A stretch of 64,000 nt of DNA, taken from NCBI GenBank assembly GCA_017308575.1, contig JAFKEQ010000003.1, positions 124,001-188,000 of the forward strand, in the 5' to 3' direction. Source of the stretch: Afipia sp. Lineage in GTDB: Bacteria; Pseudomonadota; Alphaproteobacteria; Rhizobiales; Xanthobacteraceae. Position numbers and translations under genes: made by a program. This document shows positions 52,610 to 61,426 of the stretch, one piece after another; the stretch's first letter is position 1; every line of letters begins with the position of its first letter. Under the pieces are notes generated by a model that was given only the letters and a program-made list of their open reading frames with translations, was not told where the DNA came from and did not search any database.

Positions 52610-53404
52610 CTAGCGCCCCTTGAACACCGGCTTGCGCTTTTCCATGAAGGCGGTGCGGCCTTCCTCATAGTCCGCGCTCTTGAAGCAGGCGTTCACCATC
52701 TCGTCGCAGCGCTTCATGTCGCGCCGGCTTTCGTCCTTGCAGGCTTCGCCGACGATGAACTTGATCGAGTCCACGGTCATCGGCGCATTCCCCGCGATGG
52801 TGGCGGCGTAGTTTTTCACGTAGGATTCCAGTTCGTGGTTCTCCACCAGCCGGTTCACCAGCCCCATCTCGACCGCTTCCATCGCATCGAACAGCCGCGC
52901 GGTGTAGAAAATCTCCTTGGTGAAGGAGGGACCGACAATGTCCATCAGCCGCTTCACGCCGGGATAGCCGTAGCCGAGCCCGAGCTTGGCGGCCGGAACG
53001 GCGAAACGCGCATCTTCCGATGCGATCCGCAGGTCGCAGCAGCTTGCCAGCCCCATGCCGCCGCCGACGCAGAAGCCGCGGATCTGTGCGATGGTGGGCT
53101 TCGGAAATTCATGCACGCTGGCATAGGCGGCCTCGACCGCCTCGTTGTACTTCTTGACGCCTTCCTCGGACGAACGCTCGTCGCCGAACTTCGAGATGTC
53201 CGCGCCCGCGACAAAGGCCTTGTCGCCCGCGCCCGCCAGCACCACCACGCGAATGCCGTCGTCCTTGGCGTAGCTCGCCATTGTCGCCGTGCAGGCCTCC
53301 CACATTTCCAGCGACATGGCGTTGCGCCGTTCGGGATTGTTGAAGATCACATAGCCGACGTAGCCGTCCTTGCGTGCGATCACCTTGTCGGTCGAAGCCA
53401 TCAT
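52610..53404 (-). CDS. Crotonase-fold protein lacking both catalytic glutamates
   Basis: A 264-residue enoyl-CoA hydratase-family protein. The CoA-binding and oxyanion-hole segments are there (GDKAFVAGADISKFG, GFCVGGGMGLASCCDL), but the two acid/base positions read Gly118 (GGGMG) and Ala138 (VPAAKLGLG) where hydratases have Glu. Simple hydration is therefore unlikely; crotonases without these residues can be decarboxylases, C-C lyases or thioesterases. The end KRKPVFKGR is normal. It starts 17 nt after the CoA-transferase gene as the last gene of the cluster. The first or second ATG (53404 or 53401) may be used. Confidence 0.85.
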   Translation of the reverse strand: MMASTDKVIARKDGYVGYVIFNNPERRNAMSLEMWEACTATMASYAKDDGIRVVVLAGAGDKAFVAGADISKFGDERSSEEGVKKYNEAVEAAYASVHEFPKPTIAQIRGFCVGGGMGLASCCDLRIASEDARFAVPAAKLGLGYGYPGVKRLMDIVGPSFTKEIFYTARLFDAMEAVEMGLVNRLVENHELESYVKNYAATIAGNAPMTVDSIKFIVGEACKDESRRDMKRCDEMVNACFKSADYEEGRTAFMEKRKPVFKGR

Positions 53405-53421
53405 ACCGTTCCTTATAAAGA

Positions 53422-54606
53422 TCAGATCACCTTGCCCTGCTGGAGCGCGGCGATTTCCTGTTCCGTGAATCCGAATTCGTTGAGCACATCATGCGTATGC
53501 TCGCCGACCTGCGGCGGCCGCGCCACGAAAGCGCTCGGCGTGCGCGAGAGCGTGAACGGCTGCGCGACCAGCGGCTTGCCGCCGTCCGGCAGCGGTTGCG
53601 CGATGCGCAGATGCTTCACTTGCGGATCGTCGAACACCTCGTTGACGGCGTAGATCGGCCCGCACGGCACGCCCGCCTCGTTGAGGATGGTCACCCATTC
53701 GGCGGTCGGCCGCTTCATCATGTGCTGTTCGATGGCGGCGTTCAGCGCGTCGCGGTTCTTCGAGCGTAGCGCGATGGTCGCGTAATCGGGATTGGTCAGC
53801 AATTCCGGCGCGTCGATGGCCTGCGCGAAGCGCTCCCAGATGCGCGCGCCCGTGGTGGCGATGTTGATGTGGTTGTCTTTGGTTTTGAACACGCCCGTGG
53901 GAATGCTGGTCGGATGATTGTTGCCCGCCTGGCCGGGCACATCCTGATCGACCAGCCAGCGCGCGGCCTGAAAGTCGAGCATGAAGATCTGCGCCTGCAG
54001 CAGCGAGGTCTGCACCCATTGGCCTTCGCCGGACACATCGCGTTCCAGCAGCGCGGTGAGAACGCCGAGCGCGCAGAAAAGTCCGGCGGTGAGATCCGCG
54101 ATCGGGATGCCCGCGCGCATCGGTCCTGCGCCCGGCTGGCCGGTGATCGACATCAGTCCGCCCATGCCCTGCGCGATCTGGTCGAAGCCAGGCCGCTTTG
54201 CATAAGGCCCATCCTGTCCGAAGCCGGAGATGCTGGCATAGACGATGCGCGGATTGAGCGCGCGAATGCTGTCGTAGTCGATGCCGAGCTTGGCCTTCAC
54301 GTCGGGACGGAAGTTCTCGACGATGACATCGGCCTTCATCGCGAGACGCTTGAACACCGCGAGACCCTTCGGGTCTTTCAGGTTCAGCGTCATCGCGCGC
54401 TTGTTGCGATGAAGGTTCTGGAAATCCGGACCGTGGCGCGGACCGCCCGGCTGCTCGCTGTCAGCGAGGTCGGTCGGCGCCTCGATCTTGATGACGTTCG
54501 CGCCCCAGTCCGCCAGTTGCCGCACGGCGGTCGGCCCGGAGCGAATCCGGGTCAGGTCGAGCACCGTGAAGCGGGAGAGGGCGTTTGAAGCGCGCGGAAA
54601 CGTCAT
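53422..54606 (-). CDS. Class III CoA-transferase (CaiB/BaiF family)
   Basis: A 394-residue enzyme that moves CoA between carboxylic acids. The family start VLDLTRIRSGPTAVRQLADW, then GANVIKIE, the NLHRNKRAMTLNLKDPKG segment, and the catalytic aspartate Asp171 in GIPIADLTAG (Asp169 in formyl-CoA transferase). MTFPRASN at 54606 is taken as start. It lies 17 nt below the HbpS/GlcG-like gene. It would activate the acid handled by this cluster. Confidence 0.9.
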   Translation of the reverse strand: MTFPRASNALSRFTVLDLTRIRSGPTAVRQLADWGANVIKIEAPTDLADSEQPGGPRHGPDFQNLHRNKRAMTLNLKDPKGLAVFKRLAMKADVIVENFRPDVKAKLGIDYDSIRALNPRIVYASISGFGQDGPYAKRPGFDQIAQGMGGLMSITGQPGAGPMRAGIPIADLTAGLFCALGVLTALLERDVSGEGQWVQTSLLQAQIFMLDFQAARWLVDQDVPGQAGNNHPTSIPTGVFKTKDNHINIATTGARIWERFAQAIDAPELLTNPDYATIALRSKNRDALNAAIEQHMMKRPTAEWVTILNEAGVPCGPIYAVNEVFDDPQVKHLRIAQPLPDGGKPLVAQPFTLSRTPSAFVARPPQVGEHTHDVLNEFGFTEQEIAALQQGKVI

Positions 54607-54623
54607 CGGAATTCCCCGCGCCG

Positions 54624-55055
54624 TTACCCGGCGTTCGCGACCAGACCCGCGGCCTCGATGCCGGTGATGGCGGCGGTCTCGTCGTTGTCCGAGGTGTCGC
54701 CGCTGATACCGATGGCGCCGACCAGATTGCCGGCCTTGTCCTTGATCAGGACGCCGCCGGGCACAGGCACCAGCGCGCCGCGCGCCATGGTGTTGATGGC
54801 GTCGACAAAATAAGGCTGCTCGTTGGCGCGCTTGAAGATCGCGCGCGATCCCATGCCCAGCGCGAGGGCGCCGTAGGCCTTGCCGTGCGCGACTTCGCCG
54901 CGCAGCAGGCTGGTGCCGTCCTCGGCAATGAAGGTCTTGAGCGTGCCGCGCGCATCGAGAATGGCAATCGCCATCGGGTTGAGCTTCATCTCCCGGCACT
55001 TGGCGAGCGCGGCGTCGGAGATCTTGCGGGCGACGTCGAGCGTCAAAGTGGTCAT
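54624..55055 (-). CDS. HbpS/GlcG family (DUF336) protein
   Basis: A 143-residue soluble protein. Marks: MTTLTLDVARKISDAALAKC, NPMAIAILDARGTL, then VPVPGGVLIKDKAGNLVGAI and GISGDTSDNDE. The family includes GlcG of glycolate-oxidase operons and heme-binding HbpS; its activity in catabolic operons is unresolved. No signal peptide. It lies in a cluster with a glycolate-oxidase-like FAD/Fe-S dehydrogenase, which parallels glcDEFG. Confidence 0.85.
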   Translation of the reverse strand: MTTLTLDVARKISDAALAKCREMKLNPMAIAILDARGTLKTFIAEDGTSLLRGEVAHGKAYGALALGMGSRAIFKRANEQPYFVDAINTMARGALVPVPGGVLIKDKAGNLVGAIGISGDTSDNDETAAITGIEAAGLVANAG

Positions 55056-55142
55056 GGCTGTGTTCCTTACATCAACAATTCTGGGGTGCTTTCAGCACGG
55101 GGCCCTGTTCGGATCAAGCCTCGTGCCGGTGGTCTGGTCTGC

Positions 55143-55928
55143 TTAAGGCGCGACGGACAGGGATGTGAGGCCCGCGCCGTCGAAAGCCTTGCGGATGGTG
55201 CCGTCCTTCTTGGCGTCCTCGATAAAGGCCGTCACATAGGCGAGCGCGGCCGGTCTGTTCTTCTGGATGCCGATGGCGACGCCGACTTTCTGAAACGCGC
55301 CGTCGAGAATGACGGAATCGGTCAGTTGCTTCTGCAGTTTGGGCAGGGCGTCGTGCGTCAGCGCAAATCCCTGCACCGTTCCGGCCTGCATCATGGCCAT
55401 GGCTTCATCCACCGACTTGGCGGATGTGACGGTCGCCTGCTTCAGGGTGCGGGTGGCGGCGCGCATGGTGGTCGAGCCCTCGATGCCGACCACCTTGATG
55501 CCCATGTGATCGATGTCGTTCATCGACTTGATGCCGGATGCAGCGGTGGCGAGATAAGTGCTTTCGATCACGAAATAGGGCGGGCTGAAATCGAGCAACT
55601 GCTTGCGCGCGTCGTCGGCGGGCATGAAGCCGATATCGATTTTTCCGGACGCACCTGCCTCGGTGAGTTCGTTGGTGGTCGCGGCCACAAAAAGCTCGAC
55701 CGGCACGCCGAGCTTTTTGGCCAACGCGTTGCCGATGTCGAAGGCCGGGCCGCTGACATCGCCGCCCTGCCGGGCCACGAAGATCGGCGTCGGCGCGGGG
55801 GCATAGGCAAGGCCGACGCGCAGTTTTCCGGTTGGTACGAGTTCTTTCAGCACTTGGTCCTCGGCAGCCATGGTTGGTGTTGAGATGCAGATCGCGGCGA
55901 TCAGCCCGAGAAGTACGTTCGCTTTCAT
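55143..55928 (-). CDS. Orphan periplasmic solute-binding protein, SBP_bac_3 family
   Basis: A 261-residue exported protein. Signal peptide MKANVLLGLIAAICISTPTM, then AA before EDQVL. Family 3 pattern: GKLRVGLAYAPAPTPIFV, GPAFDIGNALAKKLGV, KIDIGFMPADDARKQLLDFS, then the IKVVGIEGSTTMRAATRTL helix. No ABC permease or ATPase gene accompanies it, so it may use a transporter encoded elsewhere or act as a ligand sensor. It is bracketed by catabolic genes on the same strand. Confidence 0.82.
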   Translation of the reverse strand: MKANVLLGLIAAICISTPTMAAEDQVLKELVPTGKLRVGLAYAPAPTPIFVARQGGDVSGPAFDIGNALAKKLGVPVELFVAATTNELTEAGASGKIDIGFMPADDARKQLLDFSPPYFVIESTYLATAASGIKSMNDIDHMGIKVVGIEGSTTMRAATRTLKQATVTSAKSVDEAMAMMQAGTVQGFALTHDALPKLQKQLTDSVILDGAFQKVGVAIGIQKNRPAALAYVTAFIEDAKKDGTIRKAFDGAGLTSLSVAP

Positions 55929-55967
55929 ACGTTTCTCCCCCTCGTTTTTTATTGTGGTGTTTGACGG

Positions 55968-58940
55968 TCAATTCATCGCCGTGCTGTCTTTCAGGCTCAT
56001 CGCCAGCACTCGCGCGACATGCAATGCGCCGCGGCCCGATCCGTCCTTGATCTGATGGCGGCAGGAGGTGCCGTCCGCGACGATCAGCGCATCGTCGGCG
56101 GCGTTGCGCACGGCGGGCAGCAGCGACACCTCGGCCATCTCGATCGATACATCATAGGTATCCGCGCCATAGCCGAATGCGCCCGCCATGCCGCAGCAGC
56201 TCGATTCGATTTTCTCGACCTTGAGGCCCGGTACCAGCCGCAGGATCTTCTCCACCGGCGCGAACGCCCCGAAAGACTTCTGGTGGCAATGGCCATGCAC
56301 ATGCGCGCTCTTGTCAATCGCGCCGAGCGGCAGTTGCAGCCGTCCGGCTTCCGCCTCGCGCACGAGGAATTCCTCGAACAGCAAGGCATGCGCGCTGACG
56401 GCTTTCGCGGCATCGTCAGAACGCAATGACAGCAGTTCGTCGCGCAGCGTGAGCAGGCAACTCGGCTCAAGCCCGACAATGGGCACGCCGCGCCGGGCGA
56501 ACGGAATCAGTGTCTCAATCACGCGCTTCAGTTCGGCTTTGGCATTCTCCACCAGCCCGGCAGACAGGAAGGTGCGCCCGCAGCAGAGCGGCCGCCCGCC
56601 ATCCGCCGCGCGCGGCAGATGGACGCGATAGCCGCCCGCGATCAGAACCTTCAGCGCATCGTCGAGATTTTCGCGCTCATAGGCGCGGTTGAAGGTGTCG
56701 GCGAACAGCACGACCTCACGCCCGGTCTCGGGGCCATAGGCTTCGCCCGCCGGCGCAAATACATCGCTGCGGAATTCCGGCAGCGTGCGCTTCGCGCTGA
56801 TGTTCGCGACCTTCTCAAACAGCATGCGCAGCAGCGCGCTGCGGTTGCGCAGGTTGGCCAGCCACGAAAAGCGCGACGCAAGGCCCGCATAATATGGCAG
56901 ATAGCCGACCAGCCTGTCGCGCAGGGTGAGGCCGTGTTTCGCGGCCCGCGCGGCCAGCACCTCGATCTTCATCTTGGCCATATCGACGCCGGTCGGGCAT
57001 TCGTGGCGGCAGGCCTTGCATGAGACGCACAGCTTCATCGTCTCCATCATGGCGTCGGACGAGAGCGCGTCGGGGCCGAGCTGTCCGGAGATCGCGAGGC
57101 GCAGGGTATTGGCGCGGCCGCGCGTCACGTCCTTCTCGTTGCGCGTCACGCGATAGGAGGGGCACATCACGCCGCCTTCCAGCTTGCGGCACGCGCCGTT
57201 GTTGTTGCACATCTCCACCGCGCCCTGGAAACCGCCCGCGGCGCCGGGCCATGCAGACCAGTCCATCACGGTCCTGAAATTCTCGACCTTGTAGCCGGGC
57301 GCGTAGCGGAACAGCGAGCGGTCATCCATCTTCGGCGCGTGGACGATCTTGCCCGGATTGAGCGTGTTGTCCGGATCGAAGCGCTCCTTCACTTCCTCGA
57401 AGGCATGGACGATGCGTTCGCCGAACATCTGGGTGTGGAATTCGGAGCGCACGAGGCCGTCGCCATGTTCGCCGGAATGCGAGCCTTTATACTCGCGCAC
57501 CATGGCGAAGGCTTCCTCGGCCACGGCGCGCATGGTCTTCACATCGCTGTCGAGCTTGAGGTTCAGCACCGGGCGCACATGCAGGCAGCCTTCGGAAGCG
57601 TGAGCATACATGGTGCCGCGCGTGCCGTGCTTCTCGAAAATTTTATTCAGCCGGTCGGTGTAGTCCGCCAGATGCGGCAGCGGCACCGCGCAATCCTCGA
57701 TGAAGGAGACCGGCTTGCCTTCCTGCTTCATCGACATCATCACGTTCAAGCCCGACGTGCGGAAATCGGTGATCGCCGCCTGCATCGCGGGCTCGACCAC
57801 ATCGACCACGCCGCCCCATTTGCGTTTCGGCTGATCCCAGCCGAAACCGAGATCGCCCATCAGGTCGCCGAGCTGCTTCAGCTTGGCCAGGTTAGTCGCC
57901 TGATCGGCTTCGGCGAATTCGACAACGAGCAATGCTTCCGGCTCGCCCTTCACCACGGCCTCGATGGTCGGGCGGAACATCGCGATATCGCGGCCCAGCG
58001 CGATCATGGTGCTGTCGACCAGTTCGACGGCGATGGGCTTCAATTTCACCAGATGCTGGGTGGCGTCCATCGCTTCATAGAAGCTGCCGAAATGGCAGAC
58101 GCCGAACACTTTCGAGCCGATCAGTGGCCAGAGCTTGAGTTCGACGCGGGTGGTGAAGGCGAGGGTGCCTTCGGAGCCGACGAGCAGATGCGCCATGTTG
58201 TTGGTTGGCTGCGGCGTCAGCGCATCGAGATTGTAGCCGCCGACGCGGCGCTGCACATGCGGAAAGCGCGCGGCGATCTCGTTCGCTTCGCGCTCGCCCA
58301 GCGCCAGCATGTCGCGGAACAGGTCGCGACCCGGCCTCTCGACATTCTGCCATGCCGTGTCGCGCGGCACCTCGCCGAAATGCAGCAGGGTGCCGTCAGC
58401 CAGCGCGGCGTCCATCGAGATCGTGTTGTCGCGCATGGTGCCGTAGCGCAGCGAGCGGCCGCCGCAGGAATTGTTGCCTGCCATGCCGCCGATGGTGGCG
58501 CGGGAGGCGGTGGAGACATCCACCGGAAACCACAGGCCGTGCTTCTTCAGTTGCCGGTTGAGGTCATCGAGCACGATGCCGGGCTCGACCACGCAGGTGC
58601 GCTTTTCGACATCGAGCGAGACGATCTTGTTCAGGTGCCTGGAGACATCGACAACGATGCCTTCGTTGACGGTCTGGCCGCATTGCGAGGTGCCGCCGCC
58701 GCGCGGTGTGACGATGCGCCCGTCATCGCGTGCGATCGCCATGGCGCGCAGGGCTTCGTCCATGGTGCGTGGCACGACCACGCCGAGCGGCCTGATCTGG
58801 TAGAACGACGCATCGGTGGCGTAACGGCCGGTGCTGAACGAATCGAACAGCACGTCGCCGGTGATCTCGCGCCTCAGGCGCGCGGCGAGGGCGCTGTCCT
58901 GCGCCGTGGCATGTCCGGTTGCGGCTTTCTGCTGGGCCAT
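55968..58940 (-). CDS. FAD/Fe-S D-2-hydroxyacid dehydrogenase, YdiJ-like (GlcD-GlcF fusion type)
   Basis: A 990-residue cytoplasmic oxidoreductase. FAD_binding_4 (about 45-185: TPRGGGTSQCGQ, GMAGNNSCGGRSLRYG) and FAD-oxidase C domain (to about 535: HASEGCLHVRP, HSGEHGDGLVR). Then Fe-S ligands: Cys578, Cys584 and Cys593, and Cys638, 641, 644 and 648 (LCVSCKACRHECPTG). Two CCG-type segments (PLCCGRTFLSAG, SSCCGMAGAFG) follow, as in GlcF. The architecture is that of YdiJ (1018 residues), a D-2-hydroxyglutarate-type dehydrogenase. The start at 58940 (MAQQKAATG) was preferred over a longer frame running into a repeat. Confidence 0.87.
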   Translation of the reverse strand: MAQQKAATGHATAQDSALAARLRREITGDVLFDSFSTGRYATDASFYQIRPLGVVVPRTMDEALRAMAIARDDGRIVTPRGGGTSQCGQTVNEGIVVDVSRHLNKIVSLDVEKRTCVVEPGIVLDDLNRQLKKHGLWFPVDVSTASRATIGGMAGNNSCGGRSLRYGTMRDNTISMDAALADGTLLHFGEVPRDTAWQNVERPGRDLFRDMLALGEREANEIAARFPHVQRRVGGYNLDALTPQPTNNMAHLLVGSEGTLAFTTRVELKLWPLIGSKVFGVCHFGSFYEAMDATQHLVKLKPIAVELVDSTMIALGRDIAMFRPTIEAVVKGEPEALLVVEFAEADQATNLAKLKQLGDLMGDLGFGWDQPKRKWGGVVDVVEPAMQAAITDFRTSGLNVMMSMKQEGKPVSFIEDCAVPLPHLADYTDRLNKIFEKHGTRGTMYAHASEGCLHVRPVLNLKLDSDVKTMRAVAEEAFAMVREYKGSHSGEHGDGLVRSEFHTQMFGERIVHAFEEVKERFDPDNTLNPGKIVHAPKMDDRSLFRYAPGYKVENFRTVMDWSAWPGAAGGFQGAVEMCNNNGACRKLEGGVMCPSYRVTRNEKDVTRGRANTLRLAISGQLGPDALSSDAMMETMKLCVSCKACRHECPTGVDMAKMKIEVLAARAAKHGLTLRDRLVGYLPYYAGLASRFSWLANLRNRSALLRMLFEKVANISAKRTLPEFRSDVFAPAGEAYGPETGREVVLFADTFNRAYERENLDDALKVLIAGGYRVHLPRAADGGRPLCCGRTFLSAGLVENAKAELKRVIETLIPFARRGVPIVGLEPSCLLTLRDELLSLRSDDAAKAVSAHALLFEEFLVREAEAGRLQLPLGAIDKSAHVHGHCHQKSFGAFAPVEKILRLVPGLKVEKIESSCCGMAGAFGYGADTYDVSIEMAEVSLLPAVRNAADDALIVADGTSCRHQIKDGSGRGALHVARVLAMSLKDSTAMN

Positions 58941-58991
58941 TGTTTTTCGTTCTCGGATGTTCGGGGCCGCCAGATATGTCTGTTCTTCTTT

Positions 58992-59110
58992 CACCTCTCC
59001 CCGGCGGGGAGAGGTCGACATGCGAAGCATGTCGGGTGAGGGGGGACCGATTTTAATTGAAGCATCCAGTGCCCCTCACCCCGCCCCTCTCCCCATCGGG
59101 GAGAGGGAGC
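58992..59110. repeat. Dispersed repeat, CACCTCTCCCC...GGGGAGAGGG family, copy 3
   Basis: Left CACCTCTCCCCGGCGGGGAG, right CCCCTCTCCCCATCGGGGAG, with GACATGCGAAGCATGTCGGG between. It sits between the GntR gene and the dehydrogenase gene it heads and could affect read-through. Confidence 0.8.
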
Positions 59111-59139
59111 AAATCCGCCATGCGGCTTCGTTTGTTTCC

Positions 59140-59901
59140 TCAATCCGCTTCGCCGCGCAGCGCGGAGACGTCCGCCGCGCGCCCCGCCGGCTGGTTCTCG
59201 CGCAGATATTCGCAGACCGCGTCGCACTTCTTGCGCATGTGGTCGTACATCAGGCGACCCATCTCGTCGCCATCGCGGCGGCGCAGCGCATCGACAATGG
59301 CTTCGTGTTCGCGCATGGCCTCGCTGAGGCGGTCGCGGCGCAGAAGATTGGCCGAATAGCGCAGACGCCGCACGATGGCATTGGCGGTGGCATAGCTCGC
59401 CGAAAGAAACGGATTGGCCGCGGCGTCGACGATGGCCTGGTGGATTTTCTGGTTGAGGCGGAAATAGTCCGCCACTTCCTTGCGCAGATAGTGCGTGTAC
59501 ATCTCCAGATGCATCTGCTCGATGACGGCGATATCGGCATCGGAGATGCGCTCGCACGCGGCCTTTCCGGCGATGAAATCGAGGCCCGCCACAAGCTCGA
59601 ACAGGTGGCGGATGTCGGTTTCGGAGAACTGCCGCACCCGCGCGCCGCGATTGGGCAGAAGCTCGATCAGCCCTTCGGACGCCAGAACCTTCAGCGCTTC
59701 GCGCAGCGGCGTGCGCGACACGTCGAACCGCTCGCACAGCTCACGCTCGGGAATGCGGCTGCCGGGTTCGAGATTGCCTTCGACGATGAAGTCGCGGATC
59801 TGGCCGAGAAGGTCGTTGTGCAGCGAGGAGGGCGCGCGCGCGACGATTTCCAGAGAATTGGCTCGCAAAAGATTATTCAAAATCCGAGGCCTCCCGACCA
59901 T
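59140..59901 (-). CDS. GntR-family (FCD) regulator of the hydroxyacid cluster
   Basis: A 253-residue regulator. HTH: LHNDLLGQIRDFIVEGNLEP, then RFDVSRTPLREALKVLASEG; FCD domain (about 95-220) with LNQKIHQAIVDAAANPFL and EHEAIVDALRRRD. First gene of the minus-strand cluster and divergent from serine-glyoxylate aminotransferase and tctCBA, so it can govern both sides through the 205-nt gap (59902-60106). In that gap AATGCA (60051-60056) and TGCATT (60064-60069) form a weak inverted pair; nothing stronger was found. Confidence 0.87.
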   Translation of the reverse strand: MVGRPRILNNLLRANSLEIVARAPSSLHNDLLGQIRDFIVEGNLEPGSRIPERELCERFDVSRTPLREALKVLASEGLIELLPNRGARVRQFSETDIRHLFELVAGLDFIAGKAACERISDADIAVIEQMHLEMYTHYLRKEVADYFRLNQKIHQAIVDAAANPFLSASYATANAIVRRLRYSANLLRRDRLSEAMREHEAIVDALRRRDGDEMGRLMYDHMRKKCDAVCEYLRENQPAGRAADVSALRGEAD

Positions 59902-60106
59902 GCCGGGTCTGTCGCTTCGTGCGAGTGCGTTGGAAATTTGCAGAAATGCAGCGAAGCTCAGCGCGTTTCTTCCAGTTATGAAAGCGTTATCGGATTTTCA
60001 GGTTGTGAAAAAGAAAAATCTGAATACAATTCCGGCCAACAAAATCTTGCAATGCACAAAAGTTGCATTCAAAAATTGACTCGATGGGGTCCGGGAGCGC
60101 CGAACG

Positions 60107-61315
60107 ATGTCCAATGCCTCTGTCCACACCGGACGGCACTTCCTTCAAATTCCAGGTCCGACCAATGTCCCCGATCGCGTGTTGCGCGCGATGGACATGC
60201 CGACCATCGATCATCGCGGCCCCGAGTTCGCGCAGCTCGGCTTCGAGGTGATCGAAGGAGCCAAGAAAATCTTCAAGACCAAGAACCCGGTCATCATCTA
60301 TCCGTCGTCCGGCACCGGCGCGTGGGAAGCCGCCATCGTCAATACGCTGTCGCCCGGCGACAAGGTGCTGATGGTGGAGACGGGCCAGTTCGCGACGCTG
60401 TGGCGCGCGCTGGCCGAACGCATGAAGCTCGATGTCGAGTTCGTGGCGGGCGACTGGCGCCATGGCGTTAACCCGGACGACATTGAGGCGCGCCTGCTCA
60501 AGGACAAGCAGCATTCCATCAAGGCCGTGATGGTGGTGCACAGCGAGACCTCGACCGGCGTGGTCAGCCGCATTCATGATGTGCGCAAGGCGATCGACAG
60601 CGCGAAGCATTCGGCGCTGCTGATGGTCGATTCCATCTCGGGCCTCGGCGCGGTCGAATACGATCACGACGGCTGGGGCGTGGACGTCACGGTCTGCTGT
60701 TCGCAGAAGGGCCTGATGCTGCCGCCGGGCCTCGGTTTCAACGCGATCTCCGACAAGGCGCTGGCCGCGGCCAAGACCAGCACGTCGGTTCGCTCCTATT
60801 GGGACTGGCAAGAGGTTCTGAACGCCAACAAGAGCGGTTCGTGGTCCTATACCCCCGCGACTAATCTTCTGTACGGCCTGAAGGAAGCGGTCACGATGCT
60901 GCTGGAGGAAGGGCTCGACAACGTGTTCGCCCGCCACAAGCGGTATTCGGCTGCAAGCCGCGCGGCTTTGGAAGCGTGGGGCCTTGAGAACCAATGTCTC
61001 GATCCGCGCGAATATTCGCCGATCCTGACCGCGGTGGTGCTGCCCGAAGGGCACGACGCCGATCAGTTCCGCAAGGTGACGCTGGAGACCTTCGACATGT
61101 CGCTCGGCTCCGGCCTCGGCAAGATCAAGGGCAAGGTCTTCCGCATCGGCCATATCGGCCACTTCAACGATCTGATGTTGATGGGGACGCTGTCGGGTGT
61201 CGAAATGGCGCTCGGCCTCGCCAAGGTGCCGCACCGGAAGGGCGGCGTTCTGGCGGCGATGGATGTGTTGACCGGCACCGGCGCCAAGGCGCAACCAAAG
61301 ACCGCTGTGGCGTAG
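60107..61315 (+). CDS. sgaA: Serine-glyoxylate aminotransferase (class V PLP enzyme)
   Basis: A 402-residue PLP enzyme of the AGXT/SGAT group, converting glyoxylate plus serine (or alanine) to glycine and hydroxypyruvate (or pyruvate). Start MSNASVHTGRHFLQIPGPTN, then IDHRGPEFAQLG, the cofactor region YPSSGTGAWEAAI, DSISGLGAVEYDHDGWGVDV and Lys201 in CCSQKGLMLPPG, which binds PLP. It precedes tctC by 111 nt. It links glyoxylate released by the neighbouring hydroxyacid route to glycine and one-carbon metabolism (inference). Confidence 0.92.
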   Translation: MSNASVHTGRHFLQIPGPTNVPDRVLRAMDMPTIDHRGPEFAQLGFEVIEGAKKIFKTKNPVIIYPSSGTGAWEAAIVNTLSPGDKVLMVETGQFATLWRALAERMKLDVEFVAGDWRHGVNPDDIEARLLKDKQHSIKAVMVVHSETSTGVVSRIHDVRKAIDSAKHSALLMVDSISGLGAVEYDHDGWGVDVTVCCSQKGLMLPPGLGFNAISDKALAAAKTSTSVRSYWDWQEVLNANKSGSWSYTPATNLLYGLKEAVTMLLEEGLDNVFARHKRYSAASRAALEAWGLENQCLDPREYSPILTAVVLPEGHDADQFRKVTLETFDMSLGSGLGKIKGKVFRIGHIGHFNDLMLMGTLSGVEMALGLAKVPHRKGGVLAAMDVLTGTGAKAQPKTAVA

Positions 61316-61426
61316 GACGTGTCCGCCGCCACAGGCTATTGTCACTGACATCAAAATCCGCAGCATAGCGGAGCACCAACAAGGTCCGGCCCCGCCGGAT
61401 TTAAAAGAACACAGGGAGGATACCGA

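Noticed and set aside
57339..59039. Plus-strand open frame of about 566 codons inside the YdiJ-like gene
   Set aside because: It is antisense to conserved FAD and Fe-S motifs, has no recognisable domain and ends in a dispersed repeat.
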